Source of the DNA: JAAZNO01 sp964508025
GTDB lineage: Bacteria > Chloroflexota > Anaerolineae > B4-G1 > SLSP01
Assembly (NCBI GenBank): GCA_964508025.1
Contig: CAZDSF010000020.1
Span: 1 to 49,214 of the forward strand
Reading direction: 5' to 3'
DNA length: 49,214 nucleotides
This document shows positions 29,555-38,070 of this stretch, piece after piece. The notes under the pieces were generated by a model. That model had not been told where the DNA came from. It searched no databases and was given only the letters and a program-made list of their open reading frames with translations. A program made the translations under genes and the position numbers. How positions within the stretch are numbered: position 1 is the first letter of the stretch; the number at the start of each line of letters is the position of its first letter.

Positions 29555-31634
29555 AAACGTCGTTTTTCCCTTTCTGTATCAATTTTTGCCAAATCTGACG
29601 AATTTCCTCGGGTTTGAACTCGCTGTCCACCAACCAGCCGAGCGCTGTACCACAATCACGGCAGAAACGCTCGCTATCGGTAGTGGGAATGTGTGTCAAC
29701 GGTTGCCATTGAGTCGCGGTCGTTGGTTCGTGTAAAGTCAGGACCAAAATTGTGTCATGCTTAATTGCATTGAGGTTGTTGATATGAACTGAAATTGGGT
29801 TTTCCGAAAACACGACATAGCGATTGACAAGTCGAAATCCTGCTGTTCGCAAGGCCAATGTGAGTTCGGCCCAGGCATGTGGATCCCAATGATGGAACGT
29901 AAACACTAATCGCCCAATTTCTGGTTTGAGAACACGCGCACACTCACGGAAAATGCTGCCCAGGATCCGCATAAAGTCGGTGTTATTGGTATCTGATTGC
30001 GTTGCTACGGCGCTATGCGCAGTGTCATAATCCCATTCCAAAGCATCTGGTAGCAGCCTTGCTAACCAGACGCGGAAAAACGCTGCAAGATCGCTGTATT
30101 GAACGCTATTATAATAGGGTGGATCGGTTACGATGAAATCCACTGATTGTGCTGCCAGTGGCAAATTGCGTGCGTCGCGGTGTAGAAGCCAAAATGCCTG
30201 TCGTTGGGCAAGCAAGTCTGTCTGATTGGAAACCTCAATACCGCCATCCCATTCACCGTGCACTGTCACAAGCTGCGTTTTGCCATCGGGCTTCACGCGC
30301 CGCTCGACTGGCGCGCTTGCCCATACCCGACCTCGCTCTTGCCGGTCGCGGAAGAGTCGTTGTAGATTGCCCGAAGAAGGTTGAAGGTTAAGTGGATTGT
30401 TCTCCAGCGCTGTGTATGGCAGAGCGTAAGCATGGAGTGTGAAGACATGCCGGATAGCACCAGGACGCCGCGCAAACCAACCCTTATAACCACAAAGCAT
30501 GGCGTTGAATTCTAGTGAAGTTGAAACTAGCAAGGCCAGGTTCAAACGAATTGCCTCTGGCAGCTCTACGGAAGGAGCATTGAGATAGCGAATTGCTGCA
30601 TCGAGGTAAAGCAGTTGCCGGGTAGAAAACACATCCAAGTATGAATGTATTCCATGCCTTACCAGGTCACGGGATTTTGGGCCATTTGTTATTGTAAACG
30701 CTTCTGGTGGGCCAAAGTCTAGCATCGCCCGACGTTGTTCTGCCTTTGCAATACGTTCAAGGTCGTTCGTGCCAGGGTGGCGAAAGAATAGCCCATGCTG
30801 TTGACAATGCCCGACCACAGCGAATGGCATGTAACGCGCATAGAAAGTTACATTTGATAACTCTCGATATCTTTCACCACAGGTTGGGCAGACTTTTTTT
30901 GTCTTGGGGATTAGCGGTGGGCGTGTATCTGCTGTGGTTACATCCGCTGCGTCATCTGTGATCTGCCATGTCTTAGGATGGATGCGCACCACGCGATTGG
31001 GTTCATGGCGCAAATCATACTGATCAATCTGTACTATCTCGCCGCAGGCGCAGCGCTTACGTAAGCCGTATAGTGTGTAATTGGCATCCACTGTTGCTTC
31101 ACAGATAGGACATTCTGTTTGGAAAAGCGCGCCAAGCTCCGCGTATAGAAAGTTAAAGAAATCAGCGAATGTACGTCGCAACTCTGCCAAATCTAATGGA
31201 CTCAGTGCCGCGCGTACTTGTGCGATAGGCACGGGGTCAATGTCTACGCCTATCACACTTGCTCCCAGGCGTAATGCCTCATGCAGCGTTGTCCCGCCGC
31301 CCATCATCGGATCGAGTATGATTTTCCCTTCCAGTCCTCCTGGTGTGTAATAATCTCGATAGGCCGGATCGGCTACAAATTGCTTGAGAATGAATCGGAA
31401 TGTCGAACCACAGCGCCGCGCCCACCACTTGTGCAAATAAGTATTCGGGCGAAAGAGATGCTTGTTGTAGGCTTCTTGCTGAGCTAGCGTATTTGCCAGA
31501 GTTTGAGGAAATGTCACATCTATGCCCAGATAGGCTTCAGTTGTGATGGGGCGCAGATACGTGTCAAATGTGAGCTGGCGCGCCTCATTCAGCTGCGAAG
31601 GCGAGGAAGTTAAGTTATCATCATACATCTTCAT
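29538..31634 (-). CDS. DNA (N4/N6) methyltransferase with internal zinc ribbons
   Basis: A 698-aa amino methyltransferase partner of the NotI-like enzyme. TYLHKWWARRCGSTFR at ~66-80 precedes SAM motif I ILDPMMGGGTTLHEA (106-120). The catalytic motif IV TDPPYYNSVQYSDLAAFFRVW lies far later. Between them are three Cys pairs: ECPICEA (Cys175, 178), RCACGE (Cys195, 197) and VCPTCGE (Cys249, 252), likely zinc ribbons used for target recognition; a last CRDCG stands near the C-terminus. HKWWARR resembles DUF1156-type methyltransferases. The ATG at 31634 is 6 nt after a -10 box, whereas a longer reading frame starting at 31697 has no support. Confidence 0.85.
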   Translation of the reverse strand: MKMYDDNLTSSPSQLNEARQLTFDTYLRPITTEAYLGIDVTFPQTLANTLAQQEAYNKHLFRPNTYLHKWWARRCGSTFRFILKQFVADPAYRDYYTPGGLEGKIILDPMMGGGTTLHEALRLGASVIGVDIDPVPIAQVRAALSPLDLAELRRTFADFFNFLYAELGALFQTECPICEATVDANYTLYGLRKRCACGEIVQIDQYDLRHEPNRVVRIHPKTWQITDDAADVTTADTRPPLIPKTKKVCPTCGERYRELSNVTFYARYMPFAVVGHCQQHGLFFRHPGTNDLERIAKAEQRRAMLDFGPPEAFTITNGPKSRDLVRHGIHSYLDVFSTRQLLYLDAAIRYLNAPSVELPEAIRLNLALLVSTSLEFNAMLCGYKGWFARRPGAIRHVFTLHAYALPYTALENNPLNLQPSSGNLQRLFRDRQERGRVWASAPVERRVKPDGKTQLVTVHGEWDGGIEVSNQTDLLAQRQAFWLLHRDARNLPLAAQSVDFIVTDPPYYNSVQYSDLAAFFRVWLARLLPDALEWDYDTAHSAVATQSDTNNTDFMRILGSIFRECARVLKPEIGRLVFTFHHWDPHAWAELTLALRTAGFRLVNRYVVFSENPISVHINNLNAIKHDTILVLTLHEPTTATQWQPLTHIPTTDSERFCRDCGTALGWLVDSEFKPEEIRQIWQKLIQKGKNDVYESAG

Positions 31635-31640
31635 GCAACT

Positions 31641-31668
31641 ATTGTACCGCAAAGGTGCCCTTGAGCAA
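31641..31668 (-). promoter_or_regulatory. promoter of the restriction-modification operon, leaderless geometry
   Basis: On the minus strand TTGCTC (31663-31668) and TACAAT (31641-31646) are 16 bp apart, and the ATG follows the -10 by 6 nt. No ribosome site precedes the start. Confidence 0.5.
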
Positions 31669-31766
31669 AACCGGTGAAAGCGCGTTTCTTCTGGCACGAC
31701 TTTTGTCGTAGCCTTGGATCCACTTTCCTGCTATCCTGAGAACAGAATTCAGGTTAGGAGGCGATG

Positions 31767-32081
31767 ATGACACAACCCCAGGTACAGCAATTGGACGCTT
31801 TGATCGAGGTGCAGCCCGGCGCGGTGGTGAGCCGCGAGGTCGTGAGCCGTAGCGCCGGCACGGTGACGCTGTTCGCTTTCGATGCGGGGCAGGGCTTGAG
31901 CGAGCACACCGCGCCGTATGATGCGCTGGTCTACGCGCTCGATGGCGCGGTCGAGATCACGATTTCCGGCGCGCCCTATACGCTTCACGCGGGCGAGATG
32001 CTGATCATGCCCGCGCACGAGCCGCATGCGCTCAAGGCGCTTGCGCCATTCAAAATGCTGCTGGTGATGATCCGCGCGTGA
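31767..32081 (+). CDS. small cupin-domain protein
   Basis: A 104-aa single-domain cupin, a beta-barrel that often binds a metal. The second cupin motif is clear: GEMLIMPAHEPHALKAL, with the His-Pro type pattern. The first motif is reduced (LSEHTAPYDALVYALDGAVEIT), with one His and no obvious second. AGGAGG at 31756-31761 sits 5 nt before the ATG at 31767, which is preferred over the ATG at 31764. Function unknown; such proteins bind sugars, small acids or metals. Confidence 0.85.
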   Translation: MTQPQVQQLDALIEVQPGAVVSREVVSRSAGTVTLFAFDAGQGLSEHTAPYDALVYALDGAVEITISGAPYTLHAGEMLIMPAHEPHALKALAPFKMLLVMIRA

Positions 32082-32136
32082 ACCCCTCGCTGGCGGCGGA
32101 ACGCCATCCCGCCGCCAGCAACACGCCTGTACGGGC

Positions 32137-32934
32137 CTATTTCCACCGCGTGAGAATCGTCTCGCGCTGGAAGAGCCGGACCGCCAGCCATACGACACTT
32201 GCAGTCACCGCTGCGATCAGCAGGGTCGCCCAACCCATCACGCGCAGGTCGAGATAGACCTTGCCCATCAGGACGACGAGGCTGAGCGCGATCAGCGGCA
32301 CGACAAACAGCCCGGTCACCTGTTGGGCGGCGCGCGGATCGTTGAGCCGCGACGACGCAATGACGCCGCACGCCGTGGAAAGCACCGCCAGGAAGGGCGT
32401 CTGCAACGCCATGCTCAGCGACCAGACGGGGCGCACCCAGTACGCGAACACCACTCGGCTGGCGATGAAGTACAGTCCGCCGGCGGTCAGCAGAAAGCTG
32501 AGCCAGGTCAACACGATCGCCGGCGCCGACGCAGCGATGATCTTGCCCAGCAACAATTCCGCAGTGCTGACTGGCGTCGCCAAAAGCGGCTCCAGGCTGC
32601 GCGTCTCTTTCTCGCCGATGATGCTGTACGCCGCCACGTACACCGGCAACGCCAGCGGAATCAGCAGCAGGTAGAACATGTACTGATCGTTGAGCAGGAT
32701 AATGACGCCGTCTTTGTAGCCCAACGCCTCCAGCTGCGGCGGCAGCGCCATGCCGCTGCTGCCCGTCTGCGGATCGAAATCGGCTTCGGGCAGCCGCGCC
32801 ATGAAGTAGACTGTCCCCAGAATCATGCCCACCATCAGGATCGGCAGCAACGCCATCATGATGAGCACCATTTTGTTCTTGCGCATGTCCAGCCATTCTT
32901 TGGCTACCACGGCCTGCAAACGTCTGCGGTTCAT
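32137..32934 (-). CDS. ABC-2 type transporter permease (NatB-like)
   Basis: A 265-aa membrane protein with an N-terminal amphipathic start and about six helices. The ABC-2 hallmark GEKETRSLEPLLATPVSTAELLLGKIIAA follows the second hydrophobic segment and is typical of NatB-like exporters. Its ATG overlaps the stop of the ATPase gene (ATGA), so they form one transporter. Substrate, possibly sodium or a peptide, is not shown. Confidence 0.88.
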   Translation of the reverse strand: MNRRRLQAVVAKEWLDMRKNKMVLIMMALLPILMVGMILGTVYFMARLPEADFDPQTGSSGMALPPQLEALGYKDGVIILLNDQYMFYLLLIPLALPVYVAAYSIIGEKETRSLEPLLATPVSTAELLLGKIIAASAPAIVLTWLSFLLTAGGLYFIASRVVFAYWVRPVWSLSMALQTPFLAVLSTACGVIASSRLNDPRAAQQVTGLFVVPLIALSLVVLMGKVYLDLRVMGWATLLIAAVTASVVWLAVRLFQRETILTRWK

Positions 32935-33778
32935 GCGGTTGCCTCCGATTCGCGCAGCAGATCGAAGTAGACCTGCTCGAGAGAATGTGATTCGCGTTCT
33001 ACGAACTGGATCGCTGCGCCGGCAGCGACCAACGCCTGGATGAGGGTGGGATTGTGTGTTTCGGGATCGTCCAACGCCACGCGCAATCCATCCGCAATCC
33101 GGGTGANNNNNNNNNNTACAGACCTCGCCGCAGCGCCTCCGGCGCGTCCACGCGAATGAGCCGTTGTTTGATCACCGCCACCCGGTCGCAGAGCCGGTCA
33201 GCCTCATCCAGATTGTGCGTGCAGATGAAGATGGTGCGCCCTTCGCCTTTGAGCGTCTCGATGAATTCCCGCACCACCCGCGAGGCTTCTGGATCCAGCG
33301 CCGAAGTCGGTTCATCGAGGAACAGCACCGGCGGCTCATGCAGCAGCGCGCGCGCAATCGCCAGCTTCTGTTGCATCCCTTTGGAAAAACCGCCTACAGG
33401 ATCGCGGCGGCGTTCCCACAGGCCCAGCAGCGTGAGGTACTTCTGCACCTGCCCGGCGACATTGTCCACGCCGTGCAATCTGGCGAAGAAGCCTAGATTG
33501 TCCTCCGCGCTCAGGCGGGGATAGAGGCCCGGCGTCTCGGTGAGCAGGCCGATGTTCGCGCGCACGGCTTCATCATCCACGCCGATTTGCTTACCGTTGA
33601 TCCACGCTGCGCCGGAGGTGGGCGCGATGAGCGCCGCCAGCATCCGCATGGTTGTCGTCTTGCCGGCGCCGTTCGGCCCCAGGAAGCCGAAGACCTCGCC
33701 GCGCTCAACGTGGAGGGTCAGGTCATCTACGGCGAGCAGTTTATCGAAGCGTTTGGTCAAATGTTCTGTCCGAATCAT
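32931..33778 (-). CDS. ABC transporter ATP-binding protein, gapped
   Basis: The ATPase partner of the permease. Walker A GPNGAGKTT, the Q-loop region in GLLTETPGLYPRLSAEDNL, signature FSKGMQQKLAIARAL, Walker B PVLFLDEPTSALDPEA and the H-loop ICTHNLDEAD are all present. A 10-N gap at 33107-33116 interrupts the C-terminal region. After it, the reading that fits is TRIADGLRVALDDPETHNPT, ending at 32931 with the stop overlapping the permease start; the continuous reading through 10 N is out of frame. Confidence 0.88.
33107..33116. other. assembly gap of 10 N in the ABC ATPase
   Basis: Ten N. The coding frame differs on the two sides, so the true distance is not 10. Confidence 0.95.
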
Positions 33779-33779
33779 C

Positions 33780-34931
33780 TCACACCGCCGTCATAGGGTC
33801 AAAGAGCTTGGCATATTCTTGCAACGCATAGCGATCGGTCATGCCGGCGATGTAGTCGCAAACCACCCGCTCCAGGGGACGTTCTTGCAACTTGGCTTGC
33901 ACTTCGTAGGGCAGTTGCGCCGGCTCGGCGATATAGGCCTCGAAGAGTGCAGTGATCACGCGCTCGGCCTTGAGCTGCATCCGCATGACGTGAGGATGGC
34001 GGTAGAGGTTTTCGTAGAGGAAACGCTTGAGCTCGCGGGTCATTGCCGCTGCTTCCGGGGAGAGGCCCACGACTTTCTGCGACTGATTGCGCACGTCCTC
34101 GACGCTGGCGCACGCGCATGTTTCCAACCGCTCCGAGGTGGCTTCGATCAGGTCGGTGACGAGCAGGCCGATCAGGCGGCGCGTCAGCCGGTAGCGGAGC
34201 ATGTCATTGAAGGCGCGCCCGTCCCAGCCGAGGCTTTCCTTGAGCCGTTCCCACCACGCGATGCCCGTGAGCTGCTCGGGGCGCAGCAACCTGGCGCGCA
34301 GGCCGTCGTCGAGATCATGGGCGGTGTAGGCGATCTCGTCGGCGGGGTTGGCGAGCTGGCCTTCGAGCGTGCATTGCTTGTCGGGATCGAATCCGGTCGC
34401 GTCGGCCACGTCGTATTCGGTCTCGTGCTTCACCATGCCCTCGCGGACCTCCCAGGTGAGGTTCAAGCCGCGAAATTCCGGGTAGTGCACGGCCAGCTTC
34501 TCCACGATTCGCAGCGATTGCCGGTTGTGATCGAAACCGCCGTGGCCTTGCATCAGGCGATCCAGCGTCATCTCACCCGCGTGCCCAAACGCCGGATGAC
34601 CCAGATCGTGCGCCAGGCAGACAGCCTCCACCAGATCTTCGTTGGCTCCCAGGGCGCGCGCCATCGTCTGCCCGATCTGCGCTACTTCCAGCGTGTGCGT
34701 GAGCCGCGTGCGGTAGTAATCGCCCTCGTGGATGACGAAGACTTGCGTTTTGTATTCCAAGCGGCGGAAGGCGGTGTTGTGGAGGATGCGATCTCGGTCG
34801 CGCTGAAAGGCGGTGCGGTAGGGCGCCTCCTCCTCCGGGTAGACCCGCCCGCGCGATTGCCCGCTGCGCATTCCGTAGGGCGCGAGCGTGGCGTCTTCGA
34901 TTCGCTCTAGAGCTTCGCGTGTTATGAGCAT
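33780..34931 (-). CDS. dgt: dGTPase-like HD-domain deoxynucleoside triphosphohydrolase
   Basis: Hydrolyses dGTP or other dNTPs to the nucleoside and triphosphate, tuning the dNTP pool. The 383-aa protein has the HD metal site: HTLEVAQIGQ then HDLGHPAFGHAGE, and a later Asp in NPADEIAYTAHDLDDGL. The N-terminal FQRDRDRILHNTAFRRLEYKTQVF is diagnostic of the Dgt family. The start at 34931 has AGGAG about 8 nt upstream. It follows a heptamer array. Confidence 0.93.
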   Translation of the reverse strand: MLITREALERIEDATLAPYGMRSGQSRGRVYPEEEAPYRTAFQRDRDRILHNTAFRRLEYKTQVFVIHEGDYYRTRLTHTLEVAQIGQTMARALGANEDLVEAVCLAHDLGHPAFGHAGEMTLDRLMQGHGGFDHNRQSLRIVEKLAVHYPEFRGLNLTWEVREGMVKHETEYDVADATGFDPDKQCTLEGQLANPADEIAYTAHDLDDGLRARLLRPEQLTGIAWWERLKESLGWDGRAFNDMLRYRLTRRLIGLLVTDLIEATSERLETCACASVEDVRNQSQKVVGLSPEAAAMTRELKRFLYENLYRHPHVMRMQLKAERVITALFEAYIAEPAQLPYEVQAKLQERPLERVVCDYIAGMTDRYALQEYAKLFDPMTAV

Positions 34932-34949
34932 AGGGATCTCCTCTCACAT

Positions 34950-34998
34950 AGTGATTGTGAACGGAAAATAGTGAGCGGTTAGCAGTGAGCAGGTTCAG
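34950..34998. repeat. heptamer array upstream of dgt
   Basis: Units in 7-bp phase include GTGATTG, TGAACGG, AAAATAG, TGAGCGG, TTAGCAG, TGAGCAG and GTTCAGG, from 34951. It lies in the dgt leader on the minus strand. Confidence 0.6.
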
Positions 34999-35057
34999 GC
35001 GTTCTCACGACGCACTGCTCTCTGCGAACGATGTTCGCCGGCGGTTGCCGGTCGCAC

Positions 35058-35468
35058 TTAGCCGCTGATGGCGATGGCGAGCAGGCTGATGAGCAGCCCG
35101 ATCAGCAGGGTGATGGCGACGAATGCGGCGAGATAGCGTTCCAGGCGCGTGGGGCGGATGATGCGCCCCGAAATCCAGAGGAACGGCCCGGCGGCGAGCG
35201 CCAATCCCGCCAGCACGCCCACGGTATACACGACGGCGGTCGCCATCAGGCGCGGCAGGTCCACCGTGATGATCAAACGGCCCAGCAGCGCGATGGAGAA
35301 GCGGCTGCCCAGAAAGGCGTAGCCCACGGCGATGACGAGCGCGCTGAGCATCATCACCAGGCCCAGCGTCCGCCGACGCGCCTTTTCGATCCACAGAGTG
35401 AAGCCGCCCAGCAGAAACAGCGCCAGGGCAAAGGTGAAGATGATGATGGAAAGCAGTTCGATCAGCAT
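35058..35468 (-). CDS. four-helix membrane protein of unknown function
   Basis: A 136-aa protein with about four hydrophobic segments (residues 3-25, 36-56, 72-98, 113-134) and short basic loops (KARRRT, RPTRLERY). No family is recognised. GAGGAGG lies upstream of the ATG at 35468, after the heptad leader element and a good promoter. It is followed by dgt on the same strand, with a 126-nt spacer that holds repeats. Confidence 0.7.
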   Translation of the reverse strand: MLIELLSIIIFTFALALFLLGGFTLWIEKARRRTLGLVMMLSALVIAVGYAFLGSRFSIALLGRLIITVDLPRLMATAVVYTVGVLAGLALAAGPFLWISGRIIRPTRLERYLAAFVAITLLIGLLISLLAIAISG

Positions 35469-35473
35469 GATGC

Positions 35474-35520
35474 CCTCCTCGAAAAGTGTGAAGGATGAAG
35501 GCGAAAGGATGAAATCTCGC
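35474..35520 (-). repeat. CU-rich heptad 5' leader element, copy 5
   Basis: Plus-strand units GTGTGAA, GGATGAA, GGCGAAA, GGATGAA, ATCTCGC are in phase at 35486-35520. Read along the gene they become the same TTCATCC/TTTCGCC pattern followed by GAGGAGG and the ATG at 35468, as in copy 4. Confidence 0.7.
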
Positions 35521-35607
35521 CATGCGTCATCTCGTTAACTCTCGCGTCTTCGGATAAGCCATTTCCCTCCAGCGAGTTGCCGATGCGGCGGTTGCGCTGT
35601 GCTTTCC

Positions 35608-35636
35608 ATGATAACCGGAAACGGGTGCGGCGTCAA
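35608..35636 (-). promoter_or_regulatory. strong sigma70-like promoter of the membrane protein gene
   Basis: On the minus strand TTGACG (35631-35636) and TATCAT (35608-35613) are 17 bp apart, each 5 of 6 to consensus. The transcript would start near 35600 and carry about 130 nt of leader containing heptad copy 5. Confidence 0.6.
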
Positions 35637-35735
35637 ATTGCGCTACAGGTAAATGGGCCTAGACTGGGGAGCAGGAGTCAATGACGATGCGACCAGGCGA
35701 CTGAAGCCTGTCCGACGCTTCTCGGAGGAGAGAAC

Positions 35736-36467
35736 ATGGATCTACACGGCAAAATTGCATTGGTGACTGGCGGCGGGGTGCGCATCGGGCGCACGTTGAC
35801 GTTGACGCTGGCGCAAGCGGGCGCCGACATGTTCATCAACTACCATCGCTCGGCGGCGGGCGCGGAAGCGGTCGCCGCTGAGGCGCGCGCGCTCGGCGTG
35901 CGGGCGTGGCCCATTCAAGCGGATGTGGGCGACCCTGAAGCGCTCGCCCGGCTGGTTCAAGTCGTGGAAGAGATCACTGGCGGCGTGGACGTGCTCGTCA
36001 ACAGCGCTTCGCCCTTTATTCGCGCGCATCTCCACGAGACGACGCTGGAAACGTGGCGCGCGGTGCTGGGCGCGCTGCTCGATGGGCCGTTTTTGCTGTG
36101 CCGCGCCTTCGCGCCGGGCATGGTCGCGCGCGGCAGCGGCCTGATCGTCAACCTTCTCGATCAGAGTGCCTTCAAACCCAGCCCGGCGTACTTTGCGCAC
36201 ACGGTGGGCAAGACCGGGCTGCTGGGCATGACCCGCGCTCTGGCGGCGGATCTGGCGCCGGCGGTGCGGGTGAACGCCATCGTCCCCGGCCCGGTGCTGC
36301 CGCCGCCCGATTTCACGCCGGAGCAGGAGGCGCGCATCGCCGAGGCCACGCTGCTGCGGCGTTGGGGCGCACCGGATGATGTCGCGTGCGCGTTGCGCTA
36401 TCTCGTCGAGGCGGATTACGTCACCGGTGAGGTGCTCTTTGTGGATGGCGGCGAAGCGCTGAAGTGA
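35736..36467 (+). CDS. SDR-family oxidoreductase with altered catalytic Tyr
   Basis: A 243-aa short-chain dehydrogenase/reductase. The cofactor loop TGGGVRIGRT (11-20) and the segment VDVLVNSAS are those of pteridine-reductase-like SDRs. The catalytic Y-x3-K is replaced by His155-x3-Lys159 (FAHTVGKTG), with Tyr152 three residues earlier. The PGPVLPP and C-terminal VTGEVLFVDGG motifs are normal. NADP or NAD use is not decided. GGAGGAG precedes the ATG at 35736. It stands alone between genes on the other strand. Confidence 0.85.
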   Translation: MDLHGKIALVTGGGVRIGRTLTLTLAQAGADMFINYHRSAAGAEAVAAEARALGVRAWPIQADVGDPEALARLVQVVEEITGGVDVLVNSASPFIRAHLHETTLETWRAVLGALLDGPFLLCRAFAPGMVARGSGLIVNLLDQSAFKPSPAYFAHTVGKTGLLGMTRALAADLAPAVRVNAIVPGPVLPPPDFTPEQEARIAEATLLRRWGAPDDVACALRYLVEADYVTGEVLFVDGGEALK

Positions 36468-36535
36468 AAAAGCCGCCCGCGCGGTTTCCTTATCTGGAAA
36501 TCGTGGGGGCGGCAAGCCTGCTGCGGCAGCGTCGC

Positions 36536-36949
36536 TTAGTACGCGCGGGCCAAGCCGCTGGGACGGAATTTATACCCGTATATGATCGTGCCCTCGTCGC
36601 CCTGGGCGCGGAGCTTGCGGGTGACCATCTCCACCGGCATTCCGATGCGCACATCCTCCGGCGCCACATCGGTGAGCTGGGCCGTGACCATGGGGCCTTC
36701 TTCCAGTTTTACCAGTGCCACAGTGTAGGGCGTGAAGCTTTCAAAGCCCTCCGGCGCACTGTTGAGCGTGCTGAAGGTGTAGACCTCGCCGCGCCCGCTG
36801 AGCCGATACGGCTCCTTCGCTGGCTGCTTGCATTCCGGGCAGATATCGCGCGGGGGGAAGATTTTCACCTTGCAATGTGGGCATTCCTCGCCCTCAAGAC
36901 GATACCGCTGTCCCTTCAACCGCCAATCGTGTGCAACTTTTCCTTCCAT
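36536..36949 (-). CDS. DUF35 OB-fold/zinc-ribbon protein of the mevalonate cluster
   Basis: A 137-aa protein with an N-terminal rubredoxin-like zinc ribbon (CPHCKVKIF then CPECKQP) and a C-terminal OB fold (GRGEVYTFSTLNSAPEGFESFTPYTVALVKLEEGPMV). In archaea DUF35 proteins bridge acetoacetyl-CoA thiolase and HMG-CoA synthase into one complex that channels the intermediate. Here it follows the thiolase on the same strand, which supports that role. Start ATG 36949. Confidence 0.9.
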   Translation of the reverse strand: MEGKVAHDWRLKGQRYRLEGEECPHCKVKIFPPRDICPECKQPAKEPYRLSGRGEVYTFSTLNSAPEGFESFTPYTVALVKLEEGPMVTAQLTDVAPEDVRIGMPVEMVTRKLRAQGDEGTIIYGYKFRPSGLARAY

Positions 36950-37002
36950 GAGTGCGCTCCTTTCTGAGAATTCATCGTCATAGTGAGATAATGCGCATGG
37001 GT

Positions 37003-37072
37003 GGAAGTAGGGAGCAAGAAGTAGGAAGTAGCCGCGTACTTGCTTTCTACTCCCTTACTTCCCTATCCCATC
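37003..37072. repeat. palindromic heptamer array between thiolase and DUF35 genes
   Basis: Nine phased units: GGAAGTA, GGGAGCA, AGAAGTA, GGAAGTA, GCCGCGT, ACTTGCT, TTCTACT, CCCTTAC, TTCCCTA. The first four and last four are inverted copies, so the array can fold as a hairpin. Its end overlaps the thiolase stop codon at 37063-37065. Confidence 0.75.
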
Positions 37073-38061
37073 GCTTCCAAAATATGGGTGATGATGGTTG
37101 CGCCGCTGCCGCCGATGTTTTGGGTCATGCCCAGGCGCGTGTGGGGCAGCTGATTCTTGCCCGCCAGTCCGCGCAGTTGCAGCACCGCTTCCACGATCTG
37201 GTAAATGCCCGTGGCGCCCACGGGATGTCCCCGCGATTTCAGCCCGCCCATCGTGGCGATGGGAATGCGTCCCTGCAAGGTAATCTCCCCATCGAGCGCC
37301 AGCCGCACGCCTTGCCCGCGCTCCGCAAAGCCCGAAGCTTCCAGGCTCAGTGCGGACATGATGGTGAAGGCGTCGTGCAGCTCGAAGAAGCTGATGTCCT
37401 GCGGTTTGACCTTCGCCATTTCATAGGCGCGTTTAGCCGAAAGGCGCGCGGCTTCCAGCGCGAGCGGATCCTTCCGGTCGTGGACGGCGATNNNNNNNNN
37501 NNNNNNNNNNNNNNNNNNNNNNNNNNNNNNNNNNNNNNNNNNNNNNNNNNNNNNNNNNNNNNNNNNNNNNNNNNNNNNNNNNNNNNNNNNNCCATATTCG
37601 TACATATAGCGCCGCATCAGCAGCGCGTTGAGGCTCACGAACGAGACGCCCTGGGCCACCTCGTATTCCGCATCGGCAGCCATCGCCAGCGCCGCCGTGG
37701 TCTCGCGCCCGGAGGTGTCCGTCATCTTCTCCACGCCCGTTACCAGCACGAGATCGTTCATCCCGCTGGCGACCGCCATCATGCCCACGCGCAGCGCTGC
37801 CGCGCCTGAAGCGCAGGCGGCTTCGATCTTCATGGCTTCGACGCCAAACTGCCCCAAGCCATCGGCCACCAATGCGCCGAGGTGTTCCTGTCCGGTGATT
37901 TCGCCGGACATCATGTTGCCCACATAGACGGCATCCACTTTCTCGATGTTGGCGTCGTGCAGCGCATTGAGGGAGGCCTCCAACGCCAGATGCCGAATGC
38001 TGATGGCCCAGTGCTCCTGCACTGGGGTCTGGCCGATACCGATAATAGCGACGTCGCGCAT
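37063..38061 (-). CDS. acetyl-CoA acetyltransferase, archaeal/SCPx thiolase type, gapped
   Basis: Joins two acetyl-CoA to acetoacetyl-CoA, the first mevalonate step. The reactive Cys is in EAACASGAAALRVGM. The His is in GGLKSRGHPVGATG and the end NIGGSGATIITHILE is the archaeal type. A 100-N gap at 37492-37591 falls between LLMRRYMYEY and IAVHDRKDP. Related thiolases have roughly 75-80 residues there, so about 230 nt are really missing and the 332-aa reading is short. It starts 9 nt after the HMG-CoA synthase stop. Confidence 0.88.
   Translation of the reverse strand: MRDVAIIGIGQTPVQEHWAISIRHLALEASLNALHDANIEKVDAVYVGNMMSGEITGQEHLGALVADGLGQFGVEAMKIEAACASGAAALRVGMMAVASGMNDLVLVTGVEKMTDTSGRETTAALAMAADAEYEVAQGVSFVSLNALLMRRYMYEYXXXXXXXXXXXXXXXXXXXXXXXXXXXXXXXXXXIAVHDRKDPLALEAARLSAKRAYEMAKVKPQDISFFELHDAFTIMSALSLEASGFAERGQGVRLALDGEITLQGRIPIATMGGLKSRGHPVGATGIYQIVEAVLQLRGLAGKNQLPHTRLGMTQNIGGSGATIITHILEAMG
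37492..37591. other. assembly gap of 100 N in the thiolase
   Basis: A 100-N placeholder. The open frame across it is accidental; the family alignment implies a longer missing stretch. Confidence 0.95.
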
Positions 38062-38070
38062 CTGTGCCTC

